Source: Chara braunii (taxonomy: Eukaryota; Streptophyta; Charophyceae; Charales; Characeae). From it: a DNA stretch of 40,219 nt. The stretch's first letter is position 1; every line of letters begins with the position of its first letter. The stretch lies in the NCBI GenBank assembly GCA_003427395.1, contig BFEA01000047.1, forward strand, positions 3,159,601-3,199,819. The letters run 5' to 3'. The notes beneath the pieces are model-generated. The model saw only the letters and a program-made list of their open reading frames with translations. It searched no databases and was not told where the DNA came from. Shown one piece after another: positions 9,697 to 18,306 of this stretch. A program made the position numbers and the translations under genes.

Positions 9697-9821
9697 GTCG
9701 ACCGAAGTTCGTTTCGTACCTAGGAGATCAACGCCCTAGGAAACGAACAACATTCCGGCCCACTTGGTGTTTAACCAAGCGTACCTATACTCCAGCGAAC
9801 GAGCAAACGCCCTCGGTCGAC
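9697..9821. other. Closed multi-branch structure
   Basis: Perfect outer arms GTCGACCGA (9697-9705) and TCGGTCGAC (9813-9821) close a 107-base interval holding two further hairpins. The first is GTTCGTTTC(9707-9715)+CCTAGG(9719-9724) against CCTAGGAAACGAAC (9735-9748), a 14-bp stem with a 3-nt bulge. The second is CTTGGT(9763-9768)/ACCAAG(9774-9779). The layout, one closing stem with two internal arms, is that of a folded RNA junction or a cruciform. No coding function is visible. Confidence 0.65.
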
Positions 9822-10157
9822 CTACCTTTACAATTGCATGCAAAAACTTTCGCACGTGGGCCAGTAGCTCGGTAGGGATACGCCTCTGAGGGTGGTGACA
9901 ACCCCTTAGGGAATGTAAGATGTGCCCCGCGAAAACCTATCCTATCGTAGGGTACCGTGGGAAGTACAGCTGGCGCATCCAACTAGAGCGACGAAGGGAC
10001 AACGAGATCACGTCCGCCTTGGCGGTTCGCGGGATTATTTTGTATCGTTTTCAAGTTGTCTCTTGTTTTGTTTTTGCTTTAACTTCTGTGTGACATGGAC
10101 GGGAAGACTCCCACACTTTACAAAAAGGCGGGAGCTGATGCACGAGATACGTGACGC

Positions 10158-10199
10158 CGTTGTCGGGGACAACGACTATCTACCGTTGTCTCTGGTAGA
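10158..10199. other. Two perfect stem-loops
   Basis: CGTTGTC (10158-10164), loop GGG, GACAACG (10168-10174). TCTACC (10179-10184), loop of 9, GGTAGA (10194-10199). From 10200 to about 10830 the sequence is AT-rich with no gene recognised. Confidence 0.6.
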
Positions 10200-11058
10200 A
10201 TGACACTCGGATATTTTATTTTTCTAATAGATTGTTGTTTATCATCATTGATCGATTTCTAATGAGAGTTTATGTCCTAAATTTTTAATCTTATTACGGG
10301 GATTTATATTGAATATATCAGTTGGACATATATTTTCGTAATATTTGAATCCTGATCTATTATTTTTATAACATTAAAAGTTTCTCATATATACATTTTC
10401 AGACACTGTATTAAGATTATTACCATTTATTTCAATTATTTTTCGGATATCTTATTATGAATATTTTGGTATTCTTTTGGTTATGATGTTATAAAATTGG
10501 CTTTGTTATGATATTATTTTTTTTGAGCTATTTGAAACTTTGTCAACCAAGGTTGATTTTGTTTTAATATTATTTTGTTGAATTGTATATTTTATGTACT
10601 TGGATTGATGCATATTTTGATTCATCCGTTTAACTGGACTTCCATTCATTTGGAGGTTGTCTATTTTATTTTTGTAATACACTTGTATGACATTAATACA
10701 TCTTATCTATTGTTAAGATTTGTGACTTGGATCATTATGAAATTTCATGTGAAGAAATTGGTTGTGAATTATTTTATTGTGGGTAATTGAAGTTTGTTGT
10801 AAAATTATTATCATGTCGCGATAAATTTCTGATGTAATTGTGAGCTCTGTAGGTGGTAGTGAGGCTCGCGCCGGAGTTGTGCTCCTGGTTTATAGAAATA
10901 TATTGTCGTTTAAATCCTCTGTGGTTTAAGGGAAGAAATACTACATTATCACTGAAAGGGAAGAAGGTGTTGAGGTCTTGTTAGAATGTTGCTTGTAGGG
11001 TAGACGACTATCGTTTGCCGTGAGGGAAGGAGTGACTAACTAACCTCGTCCCTAACAT

Positions 11059-11099
11059 GGTCACCGTACGTCTGTGACCGGGGTCTAGCCAGCCCCGGT
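11059..11099. other. Two overlapping stem-loops
   Basis: GGTCAC(11059-11064)/GTGACC(11074-11079) and ACCGGGG(11077-11083)/CCCCGGT(11093-11099). They share bases 11077-11079, so only one can be fully formed at a time. This is a possible mutually exclusive pair. Confidence 0.55.
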
Positions 11100-11388
11100 T
11101 ATGGGAGGTGGGGCAGTTTTACTCTACATGCAGAGGACTAATGAGATCGAAAACGCTGGAATTGGAGGGTATGTGGTGGGGCTCGAAATCTAAAGCGACG
11201 CTTGATGTCGATATGTTATCCTTATACAGATTACACCACTCCTCGACGCATATCACAAAAGTTCAGAAACGTCGAATATGATAACTATGTGAGTTGTTTT
11301 TATCTCTGATGTTGGAACGGACTCAAAACTTGAACGATGACTTTTGAATGAATGGTTGCGCTCTGGATGGTTCGTTTGGACTTGTTTG

Positions 11389-11409
11389 AACAACTTCCGA
11401 CAAGTTGTT
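11389..11409. other. Perfect 8-bp stem-loop
   Basis: AACAACTT (11389-11396), loop CCGAC, AAGTTGTT (11402-11409). Confidence 0.6.
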
Positions 11410-11440
11410 GTATTGCAATATTCACATGAAGGTTGTCGAT

Positions 11441-11850
11441 TTTAGGCTTACCAGAGGGGGAAATCTGGTAACTATTAATGGAGACAAAATTGTTGGTCGT
11501 CAGTAGGATGATACGGGGACCATTCTGAGAAAGATCCTCTGTATTCTAGGCTTCCAGGTGCGGAATCTGGGTCAAGTTTCGATTTTTCGGCTTGCCAGGG
11601 GCGGAATCTGGTACTACTCCAATTGATGAGAAGAAAATTGTTAAGTTTTAGGCTTCTGGAGGCTGAATCAAGTTTTGTTGTGTTTATTTTTAGGCTTTTG
11701 GAGGTTGAATCCAATTTTGTTGTATTTATGTTTAGGTTGCTAGAGTCAAATCCAGTATTGTTGATGTTATTATATTTATGCTTCTGGAGGTTGAATCCAG
11801 TTTTGTTGTGTTTGGGCTTCTGGAGGATGAATCCAAGATGTTGGTAAAAA
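11441..11850 (+). repeat. Tandem array of hairpin-forming units
   Basis: About eight irregular units, each 'TTTTAGGCTT' followed by two short complementary arms around a purine-rich loop, then a T/G-rich spacer. Arms seen include TTACCAGA/TCTGGTAA (11448-11455, 11464-11471), CCAG/CTGG twice, TTGGA/TCCAA and CTGGA/TCCAG. The arms change together between several units, so pairing is kept while sequence drifts. One or two units have lost pairing. Reading frames across it are repeat-derived and not called. Confidence 0.65.
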
Positions 11851-11952
11851 TTTCAGCTTTGTTCCGGACAATTGTTTTGAATTGTTGTGTATTGTGATTG
11901 TTGTTTTCACATGAAAATTTCATAAGAATCCCGACTTTGTATTTTTTATGGT

Positions 11953-11972
11953 GAACGACGGGGTCGTCGTTC
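11953..11972. other. Perfect 7-bp stem-loop next to direct repeat 2
   Basis: GAACGAC (11953-11959), 6-base loop, GTCGTTC (11966-11972). It lies 27 bases left of the second direct-repeat copy. Confidence 0.6.
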
Positions 11973-11999
11973 AATGGGGCCCGGGAATGCTGCCGGGGC

Positions 12000-12572
12000 A
12001 GAAACCCTGACAAGGGTATCTGCCCGGTGTTTTTAAATGTCGGACGATGTCCGACTTAGTAAATGGTTATTCGGGCTTCATAACTTGACGAGGCTGACGT
12101 TTATCAGAAGTTTATTCAAACCTAACTTATGACTGAGACTCTAAAAGTTTTCAACATTTAGTTCGGACGCTTATGGCATCCAAGAGTAGTGGCAGTAATC
12201 GGAAGTGCTTCACTCATCGAGGCGGCAGAGGCATGCAGACATAGGAACATTAAAAGCTAGACCTATCCTAGTAGTCGCGCGATTCAAGGCCCAAGCAAGC
12301 TAAAAAGAGGGATGTGCCGGATATGAGGCCGCGTCGCAGGAGGAATATAAAGTTTTTTTTTTTAATTTCATGGGCCCGTAGAGTTCGATTTCGAGCCAGG
12401 GGGCCGACAGGCCGGTGCCGAGGCCTACCCGGTTAGATGACCAGCTAAGCCGTGGTCACATGGCCAACCGGCGGGGCAGGGCCAACAAGCGAGGCCTGCA
12501 AGGCCTCAGGCAGGTAGAGCCTGCAAGGCCACAGGCAGGCAGGGTCTGCAAGGCCACAGGCAGGAGGGATGT
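12000..12572 (+). repeat. Direct repeat copy 2, about 570 bp (LTR-like)
   Basis: Same landmarks, order and orientation as 4837-5402, including the 'GGAATATAAAG' plus poly(T) segment and the terminal tandem units around CTGCAAGGCC, which are more regular here. It ends at GCAGGAGGGATG. The next 58 bases are unrelated, and then the antisense RT fragment begins. Confidence 0.75.
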
Positions 12573-12630
12573 CATTGTACAGCAAGACCACAGTCAGGCA
12601 GGGCCTGCACTCCCAACGGATGTTGACGCA

Positions 12631-12721
12631 ATGAGACTTTGGAAGGTGACCGGTGCATTCGTGAAACCGAAGGGCATAACAGTAAATTCGTACAACACAT
12701 CGCGAGTTTTGAATGCAGTTT
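12631..12721 (-). pseudogene. Antisense fragment of gypsy RT (empty insertion site)
   Basis: Ninety-one bases that are the reverse complement of the RT segments at 14922-14967 and 15808-15854 joined directly, with about six mismatches. On the minus strand it encodes the segment on both sides of the MPFG motif with no insert between. It is closer to the usual gypsy RT consensus (A-P before the T-F) than the sense copy. It forms the apparent N-terminus of the gag reading frame beginning at 12639, so that methionine is not the true gag start. Confidence 0.85.
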
Positions 12722-12726
12722 CTTAG

Positions 12727-13604
12727 AAATCCAAGTTGTACAGTCAGGCTATAAAATAATAGACCTGAACAAATGGCTGAAGGCTACTCCTGTAGCAACA
12801 CTCGAAGAACTCTTGATCAAATCATATGCTGATCCGCATGCTGCAGCCAAAGCTAGACTTAAGTTTGACAAGCTCAAGCACAGCAAGTGGACCGGCACCA
12901 TGTATAGTCTGCAACAGTATGTTAGTAAACTTTTTGCTACCCGTGATCTGAAGATGACTGTGCAGTCTTGTTTGGATGTGATTAAAGGTACGGTTCCCTC
13001 TACTATAACACATCGCTTGAGGGTCAGACTCATAGCATATACAAATTGGCTTACCCTCATGCGGGATTTACTCAAACTGGAAGCACAAAACTTTTCGGGT
13101 GGATCGGGTGGCAAAAAGACCACCGGCCTCAAACGGTTTCCAGGCACCAACCGTTTTGCAGCGCACGATCTACTTGAGATTGACGAGAAGACCTTCGTAG
13201 AGGACCCTTCTTTTGATGACGATCAAGAGCAAGACTGAGACTGCGAGGCATCTTGCTCTTCGTCAGTCTATGAGTCTGATTATGTAAATGATGATGAATC
13301 TATGAATGTCTTTAAGAAGACTGCCTTCAAAAGTAAGGGACCGAGGACCACAGTGAAGAACAACACTAACACCATTCTCCTTCCCAAGGGAGCGAAGCTT
13401 CCACTCAAACTGGAAGATCCTGCCACAAAACCATGGGTAAATCTTCGAATCAGTGAAAGTGAGTGGAAACACAGGGTGAAGAAAGGGGTTTGTCTGCATT
13501 GCACCAAACCGGAACACTCGGTCCAACATTGCTTCGGATTCTGCAGGGAAACCAGCAAAGGGGGTAGAGATATCATCAGCACACTCTACAGACGGAGAGG
13601 CTAA
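12727..13604 (+). pseudogene. gag: Ty3/gypsy Gag, C-terminal part with zinc knuckle
   Basis: A gag-like helical segment (ADPHAAAKARLKFDKLKHSKW, then an LQQYVSKLF core) lies at about 12821-12940, followed by a basic linker and an acidic stretch. A classic CX2CX4HX4C zinc knuckle (CLHCTKPEHSVQHC) lies at about 13492-13533. Retroviral-type Gag packages the element RNA. One in-frame TGA occurs at 13236-13238, with the frame open again to 13604. The N-terminal half of Gag is missing: the sequence upstream is the antisense RT fragment. Pol continues in the +1 frame from about 13545, just past the zinc knuckle. This could be programmed frameshifting or a mutation, and I cannot tell which. Confidence 0.75.
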
Positions 13605-14967
13605 ACATGTACGTGCAGATTTTTCCCTGGATTCTGATCCCACTCAGCAAACCTCTCCTAAGACCCCATCTGATGCTGATTCCAAGGCTGAAAAATTGCA
13701 CATCCCATACAAGGATCCTTGGATGGAGTCGGAAAAAATTGACTTTCATGCTCTCTTGACTCGCTGGGCTCACATGAAGCAAGAACGCGTGGAAGGAAAA
13801 ACGAAGTTGATCTTCTTCAAACTCTGCATTAACGGTCGTTACATCCGTGTGTTGGTTGATTGTGGTGCAACCGCCAACTATTTCTCACCGCACGACATCC
13901 GTAAGGCATGTTTGGGAACGAAGCAAGTGACTTTGCAGAATCCTCATCGGACCCAAGCAGGCAACCAAGAGGCTGTCACATCTACGCATACAGTCAAAGG
14001 TGTGCGCACAACCTTTGGTGCAGACCGCACAATCACGCATGAGTTGAACTTCTATGTCCTTGATAAATGTCCATTCGACGCGGTTATTGGCTTGGGCTGG
14101 TTGCAGGCCCAATGTGAAAGAACCACGTGGAAGGACTCACAATTCATGGTCAAAGATGCCATGGGAATCGAGCGTTCAGTCCTCTTGGATGAGCCGCACG
14201 GGTCCCAAGTGACTTTTCTCAATGCAATGAAATTCTGTAAAAAGTGGCGCATGCGCAAAGTTGATGAGCAAATGTATATAGCCTTTGTTAGGCCTGCTCA
14301 TATGCCTTCTAGTTTTGCTGTACATAATGATTCTACTTTGCATGTCGTTTCTACTTCTAATGCAACTATTTTTACCTCTACTAGATTTATTTCTAGTCCA
14401 AAGGACTCTGCGTCGAATTTGTTGTTTTGGCTACACCTATGCAATCCGGTATTTCCACCTGAATGTGATGATCCACCTCTAAAAATCCCATTAGAAATTC
14501 GCAACCTTCTCAACCGATTTCCTGAAGTCTTGGCCGAACTGCATGGAGTTCCCGTGCGTCCGGTCCGACACAAGATCGAGTTGATAGAAGGTAGCACTCC
14601 ACTAAAAGGTTGTGATTATCGAATGGGCTCAGGGGAATTGGAAGAGTTGCGAAGATAGATCGATGACATGCTTGAGAAAGGATGGATCAAGCCAAGCGAA
14701 TCCGAATTCGGTGCACCGGTTCTGTTTGTCCCTAAGAAAGGAGACAAACTACGAATGTGTATTGATTACTGCAGACTGAACAGAATAACCAGAAAGAATG
14801 CATACCCTTTGCCACGCATTGACGATCTGCTTGATACTGCAGGTGGATGCAAGGTCTTCATCAAGATCGGTCCCAAGTCCGGTTACCACCAGATTGAAGT
14901 CGACCCTGCAGACCATCATAAAACTGCATTCAAAACTCGCGATGTGTTGTACGAATTTACCGTTATG
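13545..14967 (+). pseudogene. pol: Ty3/gypsy Pol part 1: protease and RT N-half
   Basis: After an acidic linker, a retropepsin-like domain has its active-site motif as LVDCGATANYF (about 13852-13884). The Asp is present but the usual Ser/Thr is Cys. The second signature, FDAVIGLGWL, is at about 14074-14103. RT begins near 14520 (FPEVLAELHGVP). A TAG at 14656 falls before IDDMLEKGWIKPSESEFGAPV. RT motif A reads KIGPKSGYHQI (about 14860-14892), where the family has K-I-D-L: the first catalytic Asp is Gly, so the polymerase would be inactive even without the other breaks. The frame then runs into the 843-bp insertion at 14968, exactly inside the M-PFG motif. Confidence 0.9.
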
Positions 14968-15810
14968 CAACATAAAATTTCATAGTAGGAAACTTCAGTT
15001 AACGAAAAGTCTAACTCTAAAACTTTCCGTTTAAATCAACAAATTTTAGTCTATTCTGTATATTTTCGTCGTACTATCACCGTTTTTCTAGAAATAGAAC
15101 TGAAAAAACTAGATAAACTGAAAGTCTGTGATAAATCTTGAAACATCCAAATAAGACTGAAATAGCTGATTGAACTGAAAAAATAAATTTGGACGGAAAA
15201 TTGAACTTATGTTTGACTGAAATTACAGTGATATAATTCAAATTAGATTGAAATTTCAATGAAAGTACTAGATTTTGACTGAAATATAATAGAAATTTCG
15301 CTGAAGGTACTGCATTTGGACTGAAATTTAATTGAAATTGCATTGAAGATACTAGATTGGGACTGAAATTTAACGGAAATTCCTCAAATCTTAACTAAAA
15401 TCTAACTAAAATTTCACTGACGGTATTGGATTTGGACTGAAATGTAACTGAAATTTCACTGAATGTACTGGATTTGGACTGAAATTTAATTGAAATTTCA
15501 TTGAAGGTACTGGATTTAGACTGAAATGTAACTGAAATTCCTCAATTTAAACTAAATGTAACTGCAATTTCACTAACGGTACTGGATTTAGACTGATCTT
15601 TAATTGAAATTCCACTGAGCGTACTCAATTTGGACTGAAAAATAATTGAAGTTCCTCAATTTAAATTGAAATGTAACAGAAATTTCATTGAAGGTAATAA
15701 AAGTTGACTGAAATATAACTGAAAATTCACTGAAGGTACTTTGTTTAAACAGAAACGTGGGTAGACAAACAAATTGACAAATTGTCGAATAGGCAGACAG
15801 GCAGATCATG
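14968..15810. mobile_element. 843-bp insertion of 42-bp tandem repeats inside RT
   Basis: The RT reading frame stops matching after GTTATG (14962-14967) and resumes at ATGCCC (15808), leaving ATG on both sides as a possible 3-bp target duplication. The insert is AT-rich and mostly tandem units of about 42 bases ('GACTGAAATGTAACTGAAA', a TTTCACTGAAGGTACTGG block, then ATTTG), with some units stretched by extra 'TCCTCAATTTAAA' segments. No terminal inverted repeats or ORF are visible. An alternative reading as a GT-AG intron (14962-15804) would replace Val by Ile in the protein, but the insert-free antisense copy at 12631-12721 favours insertion. Confidence 0.8.
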
Positions 15811-17810
15811 CCCTTCGGCTTCACGAATGCATTGGCCACCTTCGAAAGTCTCATGGACAAGGTGTTCCGCAATCAGATCAATCGATTTGCTGTTGTTTAT
15901 TTGGATGACATACTAATGTTCAACAAGTCGATGAAGGAACACATGAGACACCGTGAGGAAGTGTTGCAAATCCTCAAGGATGCGCAACTTCATCTCAAAT
16001 CAGAGAAATCCGAGTTTGGGAGGGATAGCGTCATCTACCTTAGACACCGGTTGTCCGTTGCAGGCCTAGAGCTGGAGGCAACCAAAGTGGAGGTCATCCG
16101 CCAATGGCCGCAACCGGCAAAGGTCCGAGAACTACCGTAAGTTTGTGCCCAAATTCTCTATCATCGCCTGTCTGCTATCCAAATTGACAAGCAAGAACGT
16201 GTCTTACACGTGAGATGGGGAATGCATAGAAGCCTTCCAAGCATTGAAGGAGGCTTTGATGAGTCATTCGGTGCTCCGCATTGCAAATCCCAAACTTGCA
16301 TTTGTAGCAACTACGGATGCAAGCTTGTATGGGATTGGTGCAGTGCTGCAACAAGATGATGGTGACGACTTACGTCCACTTGAGTATTACAGCAAACGCA
16401 TGCCCAATCATAAGGTAGTTGCCTCCACTTACATGTGAGAACTCTATGCCTTGAGAGAGGTATTAGATCATTGGAAACACTACCTCTTGGGGTGCCATTT
16501 CAAAGTGTTCTTAGACCATGAGACTTTGAAATGGATCCAGACACAGAATAACCCATCCACTACATTGACCTCTTGCCTGCATGCGATTACCGTATATGAT
16601 TTTGAACTTAAGCACAAGAAAGGTTGTTACAATCGCGTTGCGAATGCTTTGTCTCGCTATCCTGAGTACATGACTTGCCTTGTGGGTTCCTACGATCTCC
16701 GTAAGAACTTGAAGGAGGAACTCATTCAGCATACTGCCAAGGGCCCGAAACTCAGTCCTATCCTTGAGAAGATCCAGGCCGACCCTAGCAGCCATCCTAA
16801 TTTCCACGAGTGTAAAGGTTTACTCTTCCGGCGTTACAGGAAATACGACCGACTATGTGTACCCAATCACGAGACTATCCGTACTCACTTCTTGGACTTG
16901 GCTTATGGTCGGAGTGAACACTTCGGTTTTAAAAAAACATACGGAAGTCTATTGCAAAAGTTTGTATGGTCTGGGATGAAAAAAATGACACAAAAGTTTG
17001 TGGCTGAGTGTGAAGTGTATCAATGCATCGAACCGTCTCGGCAAAAGCCCTATGGGCTGCTGCATCCTCTTCCTATTCCTAATGGCCCAGGTGAGTCTCT
17101 TTCCATTGACTTCACGGACATGAGAAAGAAGAGCATGAACGGATATTCGCAAGTAATGGTGATCATTGACCACTTTTCGAAGTTTGTGAATTTGATCTCA
17201 TTACCACCTCACGCCCCAACTGACCTTGTGATCAAGGAGTTTCACAAAAGGTACATTCTGTAGTGTGGGGCCCCCGAAAACTTTGTGAGTGACCGGGACA
17301 CTAGGTTCTTGAATGCAGATTGAAAGGACTTCACCTCTCAGATCTATAACATCAAACTCAAGATGACATCTGACCTTCATCCCGAAGCCAATGGACTAGC
17401 CGAGGAGATCAACCAGACTGTGATCCAACTTCTCCGAGCTCTAATTGTGCCTGATCAAAACTTTTGGGATGAGGAATTGCCGATTGTACAAGGATTGTAT
17501 AACAACTCCATATACTCCTCCACATGAATGTCACTTAATCGGCTGCACCTCGGGTGACAAATTCGCAACCCCGTATCCTATTTGTTTCCTGACCAGCCAC
17601 CTAGCCTAACACCTGGTCAGCCAGGCTACAACGCTAAGTTTGATCGCTTGCTCAAAGTTGTTGTCGTAACTATGGAGAGGCAACATAATGCCATGATTAA
17701 GCATGCTAACAAAAAGCGCCAGCCTGAACCTTTCACAATGGGAAGTTATGTCTGGGTCAAAATGTCTGAGTTTTCTGAAGAAGAAGGGTATCACAAAAGC
17801 TTCTTCCTCA
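15808..17810 (+). pseudogene. pol: Ty3/gypsy Pol part 2: RT C-half, RNase H, integrase
   Basis: RT resumes with MPFGFTNA and the catalytic YLDD (about 15898-15909). The frame moves by one near 16130. RNase H follows: TTDAS (about 16313), ELYAL after a TGA at 16436, LDH (16513) and an ANALSR that is normally ADALSR, so a conserved Asp is Asn. Integrase: the zinc region has HFGFKKT and CEVYQC, where the usual CxxC second Cys is Tyr and the first His is not visible. The DDE core is readable as SIDFTDM (about 17102), SDRD (about 17289) and the Glu in AEEINQ (about 17401). Stops: TGA 16211, TAG 17261, TGA 17321, 17525 and 17555. The frame shifts again near 17809. Confidence 0.9.
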
Positions 17811-18264
17811 ATACTATGGTCCGTGGAAGGTGCTGGACCAAGTAGGGGGTGATTCATTTGGTCCTTCTTACACGATCGACGTGCTTCCTCATCTGCGCAC
17901 GTAGCCACTCCTTCGCACGTCGAAGTTGTTTCTGTATTAACCACCTGAAACTTTTTCGTATCGAGAATCGATGATTCCTCGCGCAATCAAGGGCGGTCAT
18001 GAGATTGATAGAATTGTCGAGCACAGTGGAAAGAGGAGAAACAGACAATACAAAGTCAATTTTCTATATCATTCATTGAATGACTTCTACTGAATTGCTA
18101 AGAAAGACTTGCTGCAGAGTGCCCCCCGAGTCGTCAACGCATATGAACGACTGATTAGTTGCGAACAACAGCCTAAATTTACTGCTACCCTCACTCCTAC
18201 GGAACATACTCGATCTCTCTTTGCCATTTACGCTTATGATGCATTATGCAGGAACTCTGATTGA
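17809..18264 (+). pseudogene. pol: Ty3/gypsy integrase C-terminus with chromodomain
   Basis: In the third frame of the element, YYGPWKVLDQVG leads to a chromodomain-like segment: HEIDRIVEH, RQYKVNFLYHS, then an aromatic position that reads TGA (18091-18093) where the family has Trp, then KDLLQSAPRVVNAYE. It matches the clearer copy on the minus strand at 29421-29650, so both belong to the same chromovirus group. Chromodomains steer integrase to marked chromatin. Further stops lie at 17902 and 17938. The TGA at 18262-18264 is probably the true terminus, followed after about 30 bases by the putative polypurine tract. Confidence 0.8.
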
Positions 18265-18292
18265 GTTACTCGCTCAAAGGGACCTCGCTCTT

Positions 18293-18306
18293 GAGGTGGG
18301 GGGTAG
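18293..18306 (+). promoter_or_regulatory. Putative polypurine tract
   Basis: TTGAGGTGGGGGGTAG-like purine-rich run immediately before TGTAATGACCC. The position, right after pol and next to a TG dinucleotide, fits the plus-strand priming site of a gypsy element. Confidence 0.6.

Noticed and set aside
11441-11850. CRISPR-like array
   Set aside because: Irregular unit length, diverged repeats and spacers related to each other in a eukaryotic repeat region: a minisatellite of hairpins instead.
14962-15804. GT-AG intron within RT
   Set aside because: The boundaries fit GT...AG, but there is no pyrimidine tract, and the antisense insert-free copy has GTT ATG CCC, which an intron ending before ATC would not restore. 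Kept only as an alternative.
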